Shown piece by piece: positions 45,433 through 57,015 of a DNA stretch of 64,000 bases. The translations under genes were made by a program, and so were the position numbers. The stretch comes from Prochilodus magdalenae (taxonomy: Eukaryota > Chordata > Actinopteri > Characiformes > Prochilodontidae): positions 62,001 through 126,000 of the forward strand of contig JAMWET010003116.1 of NCBI GenBank assembly GCA_024036415.1, in the 5' to 3' direction. The notes under the pieces are model-generated. The model was not told the DNA's origin. It was given only the letters and a program-made list of their open reading frames with translations, and ran no database searches. Positions within the stretch are counted from its first letter, which is position 1. Every line of letters starts with the position of its first letter.

Positions 45433-47184
45433 GGGTAAAACCTTCCCAGTATAGTCCCAGTAAACTCCCCATTTACCTTTACTTCAACTGTGGAGTCTCC
45501 AGACTTATAGACTGACTCTGGAACTGAATTCCTTCCTCAGAGGCACACGTATTCAGTGTTACTGTACCCTTGACACAAGCCCAGGTGACTTGCTCCACAT
45601 AATTTCCAATTTCACTTCCATATGGAGGTCGGAATGAAGGCAACGTCCTGCAACCCTCCTCTAAAATGATTAGCATCCCGCTTTTGCCCTGCATCCTGTG
45701 GTTCCTCTTTGCTAAAGCAAGATGAAAGGGTGAGTGATCGATTCCCTTCCGTCCCTGCTGAGATTAAGCGGAGCTGGTTCATGTCGGGAGCGCCTACAAG
45801 ACAAATAAATTAGAGCAGATTTAGATCAGACAAGTGTCGAACAAAGGTATCAACATGCAGGAGAGGTAAAGAGGCCCATTGATCCCGCTATGGTGCATGC
45901 TAATGCATCCAGTGATTAAGGCTGGCAGCTGAGGCACCCCAGTCTTTCCTTGATCCAACAGCAGTTTTAGTCGTCCTAGGATAGTGTTTCAGATGAAGCA
46001 GTGCAGGCCCCAGGTCAGCGCTAGCTCTAGTTATTGCATGACCGATTGCTACTAATATATTAGGCTCTGGCAAACATATGAGGCTAAGTTTGGATTTGCT
46101 GAGGTTCCCATATGTTGGAAAGCCTTCTTCCATCTTTTCAATCCACAGTCTAACTGCATTGGTACTGACACAGAGGATTATGGAACATGTAGGGCAGTGA
46201 AGGATACATCTCCGCCGCTGGTTTTTAAGGCAGAGGAACCTTTACAGGCAGTGTACAGTGTAGATATAAGGAGGTATATAGACTAGTGCAGAGGATGCCA
46301 CTAAATGTTCAGGAACGGCCATGCGCCATGGACTGTGAATATGAGCTGTAGTGTAACCAGGTTTCAGCTGGAACACATAATGTACTGTGTGCTGGTGTTA
46401 GCTTATTGCTAACATATTCTTAGAAATGCCATTGAATCGCTAACAGGAATTAGCATTGTGTTATTTGACCTTGCTTGACCTTCAGTGGCTGATCCAATAG
46501 TCATAATTCATCACTGGTTAGTAGTCACATCACCTCTAAGCTGGGCTCTGGTGTGCTTGTGATAAACAGCAACATTGCTTTCATTGAGCGTCTGCATTCC
46601 TGCCATTGACCACGTCCACTTCTCACTGGCCACTTAACAATCGGCTTCATTCGCAAACACATTATGATATTTTGCTCTTTAATCTCAGCTTTGAGTTAAA
46701 TTGGACGCAAAATGACGTCAGACAATTGGATTATGAGTTTTTCATTCTCTGTAAGGTCACTTAGCATTCCATCAGTCAGCAAATGGCTTCCTTATCATTT
46801 AATAGAAAGAGCTTTAGCCATCTGATTGCCTACGGGCTTCATTTGCTTTGGCTGAATGGAAGTTAGAAGGGGATTTGTACCTCTGTGACACTGTAGAGGA
46901 AGGATAGGTGGTACGTACTCACACTGCTGTTGAATATGAATATAAAACCCATGTAGAAATTTGTTATATAACCAGGATTCAGTTAATAGACCTCTGAGGC
47001 CGTGATGTCATTCTGTGACTCTGAAGTGAACTCCGGGTCTAAGCTAGTTTACTCTACATCAGAATATAAACAGCAGTTTCACAAATCTGAGCTGTCCAAT
47101 GTCATACAGTCCATGCATTTCATTTTGTGGATGCCTGAATACTGCTACATGTGAGCTAACACCAAAGCCCATACAGACCTCACG
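45433..47184. other. Non-repetitive sequence; possible conserved non-coding element
   Basis: No gene. About 46560-46870 contains a CRE-like tgacgtca (46712-46719), gacaattggattatgagttt and tcatttaatagaaagagctt. It looks like conserved non-coding DNA (inference). A 77-codon minus frame at 45900-46133 shows no known domain. Confidence 0.3.
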
Positions 47185-47540
47185 TCTTGCTCCGCTTGTT
47201 TCCGTTTTCTCTGGTTTTCTGTTTCTGTCTCTTTTCTCTTGTCACTTCCATGTGCTTCTGTTTGTTTTGGTTATTGCTCCTCCTGTCTCTCCGTCCTCTT
47301 GTCAGGCCCCTCATCTGTCCCTAATTTGTAGCTCAGTGTTCATTGTTAGTCTTTGTTCATTTATACTTCTGTTGTTCCCTTTGTCCTTGCTTGGTGTGTT
47401 GTCTCGATGTCTGTTGTCTGTAGCCCCGTTCCCTGTCATTTCTCAGTTTATTAGTGTCTTTGGTTTTGTTTGAATTCGTTCTTCTTTAATGACTTGTATT
47501 TGCATCCTGCCTCCTCATCTTGTCCCATGTGACATCAGGT
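47185..47540 (+). repeat. Dispersed repeat R3, copy 1
   Basis: T- and C-rich. It is the reverse-complement relative of 48785-49151 (shared gtataaatgaacaa on the other strand, ctacaaattaggg against ctacaaac/cacaaactaggg). The 124-codon plus frame is hydrophobic only because of the base composition. Possibly solo-LTR-derived, class uncertain. Confidence 0.5.
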
Positions 47541-47680
47541 TGGTAATTAAAAGGCTTTGGCAGTTTGAGAGCGGAAGCCTCAGGGTCCGAAATCTAAGGG
47601 AGCTAAGTTTATTTTTTTCATAACCATATCAGTATTGGAAATACTATAACAAACTTAATCTTTACATTTGCACTGATTTG

Positions 47681-47783
47681 GTGCAGCCATCCGCCAATGG
47701 TGCTGGCACAAACAGGATGACTCATAGAGGGCATCAATGCTTGCTGAATGTATATATATATATATATATATACACATACACAT

Positions 47784-47815
<32 letters not shown>

Positions 47816-47860
47816 TCTTGCTTACGTCACATGTGCGGCCGAGCATGAAACTTGATTCCC
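47681..47860 (-). mobile_element. Tc1-like family D fragment, copy 4
   Basis: ggtgcagccatccgccaatg and cttgctgaatgt match 13968-14032. acgtcacatgtgcggccgag matches 14083-14105. The middle is replaced by a ta/ac microsatellite at 47749-47815. Confidence 0.75.
47749..47815. repeat. (TA)n/(AC)n microsatellite
   Basis: tatata, then cacatacacatacacacaca, then tatata, inside the family D fragment. Confidence 0.95.
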
Positions 47861-48395
47861 TAAGGGTGCAGCTATTGTGCAGCTATTCCTTTGATAAGTG
47901 TATTTTATTACCATTATATATTATGATCACACTTGTCCTTTACAAAAATAAGCTTTGGTTTTGGTGAGAAAAGAAACTGATTTGGTAATTTTTTTTCTTT
48001 TCTTTGAAAAGAGCAGCGCATACTAGATCAGTCTGGTAATTTCCCAGAAGTATGTACACTGAATAAGCCTTTCATTTCACACTTATTCATTCTTTAATGG
48101 TGGATGAAAAGCTGGAGGATTTGCAATATAATAACATAATAACTTTGAGCAAGGTCAGCGTCGTCTTGGTGTGCTGCAAGGTTCTGCTCTGGATCAACAT
48201 AATTTAGGTGGTCGTGCCAATCTGAACGTCCTATTTATATATGCACCGAGGCTGAGCACCGAGATACTTTTCACTGACTGGGTATCAGTTCAGAGTGCTC
48301 CGAGCTTTAAAGCCTGCGGGGGAGAGGCAAGCATCGGCTCCATGCCGTAAAATGAAATGGAAAGAGTTCAAAAGTTGTCAGGAGCTGGGAGACAT
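47861..48395. other. Non-coding sequence
   Basis: Nothing recognisable. Confidence 0.35.
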
Positions 48396-48545
48396 GGGTG
48401 TGAATTATTTACGTCTTCTTCCTACAAACCCGGGCAAAAATAACAACTGACAAAATGCTGAATGCAGACACTGGGTGTGAATTATTTACGTCTTCTTCCT
48501 ACAAACCCGGGCAAAAATAACAACTGACAAAATGCTGAATGCTGC
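48396..48545 (+). repeat. Perfect 77-bp tandem duplication
   Basis: gggtgtgaattatttacgtc through gacaaaatgctgaatgc is present twice, beginning at 48396 and 48473, with no mismatch seen over about 70 bp. Confidence 0.95.
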
Positions 48546-48784
48546 GAAAAACTAGCATGTAGCTGCTCTATGCACGTCATACATCATATACATCATATTC
48601 CCTGATCAGAATCATTCATAAACCTACAATAATAACAAAACGATACATTACATAACAGCTGAAACAGGAATGTTCTATGAGTCTTCTAGCAGATACACAG
48701 ACAGATGTTCCTTCCTCCCTTAAAGTGCTGGAACGTCGGTGTCACAGAAGGGGGGGATGGGTGGGAGGGGGTAGACAAGGAAGC
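48546..48784. other. Non-coding sequence
   Basis: Nothing recognisable. A G-rich run is at 48750-48775. Confidence 0.35.
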
Positions 48785-49151
48785 CGGACGTAAATGCAAG
48801 TGGGTTTTAATGAAACACAAAATAATTTAAGAACACAAAGTAACAAAATAGAACTAAAGACAGAAACAAACCAAAAAAAACAAGGATTGAAACATACAGG
48901 AAACCAAACATATTCCATGAACACAAAACACCAAGCAACAACACAGGGGACAACAGGGAGTATAAATGAACAAGACAAACAAGCAACACCTGGGAAGGGG
49001 CGGGGCTACAAACACAGGACCTAGAGGGCGGAGACAGGAGGGGCACATGACCAAAACAGACAGACTCACATGGGGCATGACAACAAGGATCACATGACCA
49101 AAACAAAAGCACATGGATGGGGACAGGCAGACAGAGAGACAGTCGATCCCC
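48785..49151 (-). repeat. Dispersed repeat R3, copy 2 (possible solo LTR)
   Basis: On the minus strand it starts with a GC-richer part, then a T-rich pyrimidine part, and ends in ttcattaaaacccacttgca. This shape is like a retrotransposon LTR. Shares acacctgggaaggg(g/t)(c/g)gg(g/a)gc with 53155-53435. It abuts the truncated left end of the next Tc1 element. The frames across it are not genes. Confidence 0.5.
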
Positions 49152-50475
49152 TACCAAACATTAAGAGTTCTGGCTCCTACAGTCCAGTTAGACGCTCCTA
49201 ATCAACTTGTTACCTGCATTAAAGACAGCTGTCTTAAATTGCCACCTGTGTAAAAGACCCCTGTCCACAGACTCAATTGATCAGTCAGACTCTAACCTCT
49301 CCAACATGGGCAAGACCAAAGAGCTTTCTAAGGATGTCAGGGACAAGATCATAGACCTGCACAAGGCTGGAATGGGGTACAAAACCTTTAGTAAGATGCT
49401 GGGTGAGAAGGAGACAACTGTTGGTGCCATTGTAAGAAAATGGAAGAAACACAAAATGACTGTCAATCGACCTCTATCTCTGGCTCCATGCAAAATCTCA
49501 CCTGGTGGGGTATCCTTGATCATGAGGAAGGTGAGATATCAGCCTAAACGGGGGGAACTTAACGATCTTAAGGCAGCTGGGACCACAGTCACCAAGAAAA
49601 CCATCGGTAACACATTACACCATAATGGATTCAAATCCAGCAGTGCCCCCAAGGTCCCCCTGCTCAAGAAGGCACATGCGCAGGCCCGTCTGAAGTTTGC
49701 TAATGAACACCTGGATAATTCTGCGAGTGAGTGGGAGAAGGTGCTGTGGTCAGATTAGACAAAAATAGAGCTCTTTGGCATTAACTCAAATCACTCAAAT
49801 CCCCACTGTCAAGCATGGAGGTGGAAACATTATGTTTTGGGGGTGTTTCTCTGCTAAGGGCACAGGACCACTTCACCGCATCAATGGGAGAATGGATGCC
49901 ATGTACTGTAAAAAGCCTCCGCCAGGACATTAAAAATGGGTAGTGGCTGGGTCTTCCAGCACGACAGTGACCCAAAACATACAGCCAAGGCAACAAAGGA
50001 GTGGCATAAAAAGAAGCACATTAAAGTCATGGAGTGGCCTAGCCAGTCTCCAGACCGTAATCCCATAGAAAACTTATGGAGGGAGCTGAAGGTCCAAGTT
50101 GCCAAGCAACAGCCTCAAAATGTTAATGATTTAGAGATGATCTGCAAAGAGGAGTGGACCAAAATTCCTCCTGACATGCGGAAACCTCATCATCAACTAC
50201 AAAAAAACGTCTGACTGCTGTCCGTGCCAACAAGGGTTTTGCCACCCAGTATTAAGTCTTGTTTGCTAGAGGGATCAAATACTTATTTCTCTCTGCAAAA
50301 TGCAACTAAATTTATATATTTTATACAATGTAATTTTCTGGATTTTCTTTTTGATATTCTATCTCTCACTGTTAAAATAAACCTACCCTTAAAATGATAG
50401 ACTGTTCACATCTTTGTCAGTGGGAAAACTTACAAAATCGGCAAGGGATCAAATATTTGTAGCTACACCTACCTG
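49152..50475 (+). mobile_element. Tc1-like transposon (family G), left end missing
   Basis: The transposase is in the plus sense. The right inverted repeat is present (gatcaaatacttatttctct near 50273, outer copy gggatcaaatatttgtagct ending near 50465). The matching left repeat is absent, and the element begins at the junction with R3. The internal layout is that of the IR/DR Tc1 group. Confidence 0.88.
49306..50255 (+). pseudogene. Tc1-like transposase with stops and frameshifts
   Basis: I place the start at 49306 ([20 protein letters not shown]), not at the earlier in-frame Met at 49207, because the family protein begins M-(A/G)-K-T-K-E-L. The helix-turn-helix region [20 protein letters not shown] follows. 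The frame runs to EWEKVLWSD and then a TAG replaces the Glu codon after the first catalytic Asp. Frameshifts follow around 49780-49930. The rest reads [13 protein letters not shown] (second Asp) and [11 protein letters not shown] (Glu; D-R instead of D-L). It ends at the TAA 50253-50255 in the family's usual C-terminal frame. Inactive. Confidence 0.9.
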
Positions 50476-53039
50476 GGACATGTTGTAAACTTACACATGG
50501 CCGCAGACTGCTGGACGTCAAGATGGTGTTGCGCCCTTTTAGTAGCCCATTTAATCTCCAGTCGCTGCAACAAAACTACAGCACGCCATCAACTCCCTGT
50601 AATCCTCTCAATCAAGACCTGTGTGAAAGGTATGGAAAGCTGCCTCTGGCCATACAGACCACCGGACCTAACTGGGCCTGGAGTTCACCTTTCACCCTTC
50701 AAAACATCAGCATCAATACTCAAATCTCCATCACGGACACGGCCTCACATTCGAGATCAGGCAGCAAAGCTCCATTTATTCACCAAAATGATGTTGACTT
50801 GACTTCTGCAGGGTGCAGACTACAATATGGCGCTTCTCAGAGCGCAGAAAAACCAACATAATTATCTCCTGATGATCTGTTTGAACAAAGGAGCAACTCA
50901 GAAATGAGCCCGGGAGGATATCGACTCACTCGGAATCATTGGCAACAGTATTTTAAATGATGTCATTGTTTTGGCAAATGGCAAATTGATTAATCAAAGC
51001 CTAATTGAATCGAGCAGACCAGCAGTCACCAGCTCCCCCCAGGAGATTTACACACCTGCAGACATCCAGCTCGGCTCATGCACTCCTCAGCTGACATCTG
51101 AAGCAGGGCTGAGTTCTTTATGATGTACCACCCACCGGAGTGACAGTGTCTTTAATCTGAAAGGCACAGCGCCTTACTGAGAGTGTAGTAACTTCTGCAG
51201 AAGTAATTAATAGCCAAATATTAGCTATTCATGTGCTGGTTAGGACCTTGCGTTTAGGTCTGAGCCTCCCCTGTGCTGATTGAGGGCCTCACCAGATCAG
51301 CAGGCTGCAGCTCTGTGTTCCTTGTTGTTTGAATAGATCTTAGGAAAGAGAAGACTCTGCAGTTCTTACACCAATGAAGAATAACAAAGTATGGTGGCCG
51401 TGGCTCTGGTGTTAGCTAGCACCCACAGACTATAGTCAAACTGGGCCTTATGTGGCGACTCAAGGCCTTTATAGGGTGTTTGTTGTTATGAACCCACATC
51501 CACATGTTGGCAGGTCTGTCTGTCAGATTAGGGCTGACTAAGACAGCGGGCTAGCTAAAGCTAAGCTATCTTCCCCTTATCAAGGAAAGAATTGGTAATA
51601 TAATCCTATGAAAAAATAAAGAGAGAATGTGAGGCAGGGGGGGGTTCATGTCACCCAGCAAGACTAAATGCAAAGAATGTGCTTTGTAACACAAGACGCC
51701 ATTGTCTGTGCGGATGCCTTGATGTTCAGCCCCCCCAAAAAAATAAATAAATAAAGCTCTCTTTAGCAGAATTTGATTTGGGTACGGACCCAGAAATTAC
51801 TATTATGTCACGTGTGGCGTCAGGCCTATTAGGCTTATTGATATTTCTCAATTCAAGCATTACAGAGGCATTACAATGTCCCCCTGTAGATCAGACCAGT
51901 ATGAATTAACAACTGGTTGAGCTGAAGAGTTACTGTGTGTTCCCCTGCCATATCCTTATTGGGACTCTAGGCCAGGATAACTGCCCAATAGGAATGTCTC
52001 CTAGCTATTTTTCTATTGACTTTGGTTATTTGTCATATCCCATTAACTAATCCTCCTGGTCAGTGGCCAGAGCATGGTGTTAATGCTAGCTAGCATTCTG
52101 TTATTGCAGAGCACGACCGAAATGTGAAACATTTATAAAGCAGTGTATTTCACTGGGGGTCTGCTGACCTGGAGATGATGAAGCAGATGTCAAGGTAGAA
52201 ACCCACTGAAGGAACTCAAGATGTAGACTGAAGTGTTACCAAAATTTGTGAATCTGGGAATTCCAGTGCCCTCGTGAGCTAAGATAACTCTAAATAGGTA
52301 TGAAGTCAGTTGCTGTATAATTTTAAGCCTGTTTTCTGACTCTTAACATCTCTGCATTTTAAAGCAGGAACGGATCTCTAATTCCCCACCACAGCTGCTG
52401 AAGACGGCTAATTCTGCTGCTCTGCTTTAACCCCTCTAAGTGTGATCATCACCATCTTATCAGCCCAGATCAGAGTGCTTATGCATGTCGAATAGGGAAC
52501 CTGCGAGGAAGTGGGTCTCTGCAAGCCAGAGCTTATAAAACATGCATCTGACGTTGTAGGATCTCTCACCAAACCCGGTTCTGTCAGTCTGAGCAGCTTC
52601 CTAATGCACCCTCTACCCCCACAGCGCCTTATCCGCCCTCATGCTCCGTCGTCCTGCATTAGGTGGGATATCGGACGAAGGCTGAAAAGGGTTTTGCTGA
52701 AGGCTAAAGGTGTGTGTTCGCACGTTTAGCATGTCCCTGGATTTCCTGTGTTCCTGTCGACCGAGCGTGTTACGGGAACAGGAAGGGTATTTGTAGGAGT
52801 CAGCTGTCAATCAAGGCTGTCCATTTTTCCTATAATTTTAATGTTTCTAAATCAACCTGATTGATTCATAATGATTTGACCTGTAGAAATGCTCCGGAAT
52901 TGCTTGGAATAAAATCTCTTTATATTAACTTAAAACAGTAAGGAATGTTTATTTCTTGCTCCTGTTTCCATTTTTGGAAACACGTTTTTAGGACTTGGAT
53001 TAGGGCTCCAGAAAACACTGTGATACATGAATTTGCCAA
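50476..53039. other. Mostly non-repetitive sequence; possible conserved non-coding elements
   Basis: No gene is supported. The 112- and 101-codon frames near 50500-50860 have no recognisable domain. About 50920-51130 (cattgttttggcaaatggca, gattaatcaaagcctaattg) looks like conserved non-coding DNA (inference). Confidence 0.3.
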
Positions 53040-53115
53040 AATTAATGGCTGCATGGGATGGATTGTTGTAGAACACTATTAGGAACCTCCACAATCCCAT
53101 GCCTGGACGTCTGGC
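53040..53115 (+). mobile_element. Tc1-like family D fragment, copy 5, left part
   Basis: gcatgggatggattg, aggaacctccacaatcc and ggacgtctggcatgt match the C-terminal transposase region of family D (compare 40915-40945). Confidence 0.6.
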
Positions 53116-53440
53116 ATGTCACGTTACTGTAACAAGGAGCAATGAAGAGACAAGATGTAGGTGCAAATCCAAATGTTTCATGAGAACCAAAACAAACAGA
53201 ACCACAGCAAAACCAACATGAAGACAAAACCCCTATTTAGAACAAAGGCAACAACCAGGTCTATACTTACACAACCACTAACACCTGGGAACACCTGGGA
53301 AGGGTGGAGCCACAAACTAGGGACAAGTGAGGTGTGTTGCAAGAGGGTAGAGACAGTAGGCAGGACAACAAAGGCACATGGATGAAAGCCCAGAAAGCCA
53401 GAGACAAACAGGGCAACAATAGACAGGCTGTGGCAGGCCC
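53116..53440 (-). repeat. Dispersed repeat R3, copy 3, inserted into family D
   Basis: Shares the cacctgggaagggtgg/gccacaaac block and the caaggcacatggatg block with 48785-49151. Family D sequence continues on both sides. Confidence 0.55.
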
Positions 53441-53510
53441 AACTTCCTTCCCAATAGCACTGCAATCCCACACTTCCTTCTGGGTGCAGTCTTTCCTACT
53501 GATGATGAGT
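53441..53510 (+). mobile_element. Tc1-like family D fragment, copy 5, right terminus
   Basis: ttccttcccaatagcactgc, aatcccacacttccttctgg and tactgatgatgagt correspond to 41028-41097. Confidence 0.8.
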
Positions 53511-54299
53511 ATGCAACTGAACTGGCTTGTTTATCTTACATACACTCTTGTATGTACTCAGCTGCAGACATCACATGAGTAATGGACTATATTCTGTCAG
53601 TTTGTGGAAGTTCTTCTCCGAGGAGAGCAGTGCCGACTGCACCATACCGCAGATACAGCTGTACGTTGGGGGCCGTTAGCGTGCTATTGTAATGCTAATA
53701 GCAGCTGGCTATTAACTCCAGCTCTGTGCTCTTTCTTTCTTCAGTCCGTTTTATCAGATGCCCCACTTTATCAGACCGACTGAGATGTTAAAGTCACTCG
53801 GCCCGCTCAGAACCTGCAAACGCGAGAGGAGGAAGTCATTAATACTCTGCAATTCATATTTAATCAACTTACTGAAATTTTAATGGGACTTTTTTATTCT
53901 CTCTTTCGGGGCAGACCAAGTCAGCTCTATTTCCACAGCAACAAATGCTGTTTTAATAAGCAGAGTGTTTTAATATCAAATATTCAGCACACATTTCTGC
54001 CAGTAATGTAAACTGATGGCTGTGAAGTCACACAGCTCATTTATTTCTGCTTTGGTGGCCAACAGCGAATGAAGCGAGCCTGTTTTAAAGGAGAAGAGCA
54101 GTTTAAAGTGTGCCTTTCAAACCAAACCCATAATCCAGCAGTAGACGGGGTCGGAGAGATACGCAATGTCAGACCGGGAGTTACATGATGCAGAACCACT
54201 CACAAGCCTTCTTTTTCAAGGAAAACAATGGTCATGCATTGGGTGACCTTTACAATCAGTCCAGAAGATTTAACTGACATATCATGACCCTCAAACTAT
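53511..54299. other. Non-repetitive sequence; strong-looking conserved non-coding candidate
   Basis: About 53750-54130 contains ctgcaattcatatttaatca, acttactgaaattttaatgg, caaatgctgttttaataagc and aaactgatggctgtgaagtc. There is no frame and no repeat. The sequence has the look of a long developmental conserved non-coding element (inference). Confidence 0.35.
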
Positions 54300-54690
54300 G
54301 TTGTTCCTCCTTCAAACACAAATTCTGCATTTCCAAAAGAGGACGGAAAAACGGGCTACTTTCAAAAACCTAAACTGTTATGGAACGGAATCCAGCATTC
54401 CAGGCTGGGAAGGGGATGTCGGGACTTTTAATTCCTTTCCGAAGGAACCCAAATGTCAGTGGTACATGGTTAATGTTTATCTTTAAACCAGGCTGAAGTT
54501 GCTTCCTATTCACCAGCTTCTTCATCCAATGTTCCACTAGCTACTAGCCAGTAGCTAGTATAGGTAAGGTTAGCTACTAGTATAGCTATCTAAATAGTAT
54601 GAGGGTGGAGCTTATTTTCATAGAGGCTCATTGTATTAAGTCAATTTCCACATGGTGCTTCTGTATGATCATTATGGTTTCTAATGGAAG
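54300..54690 (+). repeat. Dispersed repeat family R1, copy 2
   Basis: Matches 773-1030 and then, after a deletion, 1430-1560 (agccagtagctagtatagg). The last part (cacatggtgcttctgt) runs into minisatellite S2. Confidence 0.75.
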
Positions 54691-54925
54691 CACAAGGTGG
54701 CACTTCTAATAAAGTGCCAGTGGCCAGCTAATGGAATGTGGCCAGTTAATGTAAGGGAGTTAGAAGGTATGTGTTTCTATTAAAAAGACCAGTTAGTGGA
54801 AGCACAAGGTTGGTGTTTCTAATAAAGTGGCCATGGAGTGGAAGCAGAAGGTGGGTGTTTCTAATAAAGTGTCCACTGAGTGAAAGCACAAGATGGGGGT
54901 TTCTAGTAAAGTGGCCAGTGAGTGT
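54690..54925 (+). repeat. 42-bp minisatellite S2, locus 3
   Basis: About six diverged units (gtgtttctaataaagtggcc, a...gagtggaagc). The unit is the same as at 25465 and 27578. Confidence 0.9.
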
Positions 54926-55499
54926 ATGCTATATACTGGTATGCTGAATATTGATGTTATGTATGTATATGTGCCGCTGTTTCTGCTGAAATGGGTTTAA
55001 TCTATGAAAGGCACATGTATGCAGTTTTTGAGAGGAGAATGACACGCTGCAAATGGTTTCCATGGCTACGACTCTCTGTCTTGTGGCTCCGGCTGAGGTT
55101 TTCTTTATTTAGCGTTATAAAATCAGCAGGCCAGTCTGGCAAAGAGAAAGGCCCAGCGGTAGCAGTGGAGGACTAATACGTGGCTGCAATTCTGATGACA
55201 AAGGCTGTTCTGAAGTTGGAGTTGGAGTTTGTGTCCTAGAGATGTGATTTGTCTGAGAGGAGAAACCGGCTCCAGGATACAGGACTCATGTTCACTTTTT
55301 GATTCGGCTGAAATGGAGACCTTAGGTATACAGAAGGAAAGCTGTCTGTCTGTTGTGCAACTCTGCTGAGCAGTAAGTGGAGGGGGTGTGGACAAATGAG
55401 ACAAGTTTAATAACTATGTCATAAGTGGTCATAGTAATACACTATATACTATGACATAGCCATATGTTTATCATTCTACCTACTTGATGGTGTTTCCCA
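54926..55499. other. Non-coding sequence
   Basis: Nothing recognisable. Confidence 0.35.
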
Positions 55500-56240
55500 G
55501 AGTAAAACCCTAACCCCTACATTTACACTAAACCCCTTAACCCCTACATTTACACTAAACCCCCTAAACCCTACATTTACACTAAACCCCCTAACCCCTA
55601 CATTTACACTAAACCCCCTAAATCCTACATTTACACTAAACCCCCTAACCCCTACATTTACACTAAACCCCCTAACCCCTACATTTACACAAAACTCCCT
55701 AACCCCTACATTTACACTAAACCCCCTAACCACTACATTTACACTTAACCCCCTAACCCCTACATTTACACAAAACTCCCTAACCCCTACATTTACACTA
55801 AACCCCCTAACCCCTACATTTACACTTAACCCCCTAACCCCTACATTTACACAAAACTCCCTAACCCCTACATTTACACTAAACCCCCTAACCCCTACAT
55901 TTACACAAAACTCCCTAACCCCTACATTTACACGAAACCCTCTAAACGCTACATTTACACTAAACCCTAACCCCTACATTTACTCTAAACCCCCTAACCC
56001 CTATATTTACACGGAACCCCAAACCCCTACATTTACACAAAACTCACTAACCACTATATTTACACGAAACCCCTACATTTACACAAAACATCCTAAACCC
56101 TACATTTACACTAAACCCCCTAACCACTACATTTACACTAAACCCCCTAACCCCTACACTTACACTAAACCTCTAACCCCTACATTTACACTAAACCCCC
56201 TAACCCCTACATTTACACTAAACCCCTCTAACCCCTACAC
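55500..56240 (-). repeat. CCCTAA-containing minisatellite, locus 2, left part
   Basis: Units of ccctaacccctacatttaca, ctaaacc. The period is 27 bp at the start (55518, 55545, 55572, 55599). Each unit contains one ccctaa, like the vertebrate telomere repeat, in a longer context. The minus frame at 55476-55733 (GFSVNVGVR cycles) is translated repeat. Confidence 0.97.
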
Positions 56241-56241
56241 T

Positions 56242-56311
<70 letters not shown>
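56241..56311. repeat. (TAGA)n microsatellite, tail of the LINE
   Basis: About 17 taga units. On the minus strand it is the (tcta)n tail directly after gggatcaataaagtatc. Confidence 0.95.
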
Positions 56312-56499
56312 CTTTATTGATCCCAAAATAAATTTAGCAACCAGTAGCATTTTGACAAGACAGCACAGTAAAACAAATACAAAACAAGAAACTGAGTTTT
56401 ACAGTATGCAACCTAAGTAGGTAAGTCATCTGCAGGAGCTTCTTCCAATGTTAATGGATGTCAATGCCTCCTCAGGAAGTAGAGTCGGCTCTGCCTCTT

Positions 56500-57007
56500 C
56501 CTGTACAGGATGTCTGTGTTGGCTGACCAGTCCAACCTCTCATCCAGGTGCAGTCTGAGATGCCTGTAGGTCTTGACCATCTCTACTTTCACTCCCTCAA
56601 TAAAGACTGGCCGTGTGAGTGGCCTCGCCCTGCGAAATCTCCACCACCATCTCTTTGATCTTAGAAGTGTTCAGTAGCAGGTTATTCCTATGGCACCATG
56701 CCACAAAGTCCTCCACCAGGTTTCTGTAGTCCGCCTACTGCCCTCCCCTTACACAAGCCACAATAGCAGTATCGTCCGAGCATTTCTGCATGTTGCACAT
56801 CTCAGAGTACTTAAAGCCTGAGGTGTACAGTATGAAAAGGTGCAGATCGACTTGCATCCTTGCCAGCTTGTCTCTCAGTTGGAGGGGCTGAATGGTGTTA
56901 AAGGCACTGGAGAAATCAAAGAACATGACTCTTGCAGCGCTGCCCCCCTTGTCCACGCAAGAGTGGACCCGATGGAGAAGATATAGCATGGCATCCTCTA
57001 CTCCCAC
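56500..57007 (-). pseudogene. LINE reverse transcriptase fragment, internally deleted
   Basis: The minus frame from 57007 reads MGVEDAMLYLLHRVHSCVDK, then ARVMFFDFSSAFNTIQPLQL (motif A, catalytic Asp in F-D-F). About 70 residues of the palm are missing, and it resumes LFILYTSGF...CSDDTAIV (the x-x-D-D catalytic box). Downstream, in other frames, come VEDFVAWCHRNNLLLNTSKI-like sequence and WSANTDILYRKRQSRLYFLR-like sequence. It is related to the fragment at 22437 but shows more of the N-terminal side. Confidence 0.88.
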
Positions 57008-57015
57008 TTGAAGTC

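Larger units (their letters stand above)
56241..57015 (-). mobile_element. CR1/L2/Rex1-type LINE inserted in the minisatellite
   Basis: 5' truncated. The 3' end has gggatcaataaagtatc and a (tcta)n tail on the minus strand. Minisatellite units resume immediately at 57016. Confidence 0.9.

Noticed and set aside
47099..47473. 124-codon plus frame with hydrophobic segments resembling a membrane protein
   Set aside because: Hydrophobicity follows from the T-rich composition of repeat R3. The related copies do not conserve the frame.
48807..49157. 116-codon minus frame resembling a membrane protein
   Set aside because: Lies within repeat R3. Composition effect, not conserved in the other copies.
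50497..50861. Two overlapping plus frames (101 and 112 codons)
   Set aside because: No domain recognised. Overlapping frames of similar length suggest a chance lack of stops.
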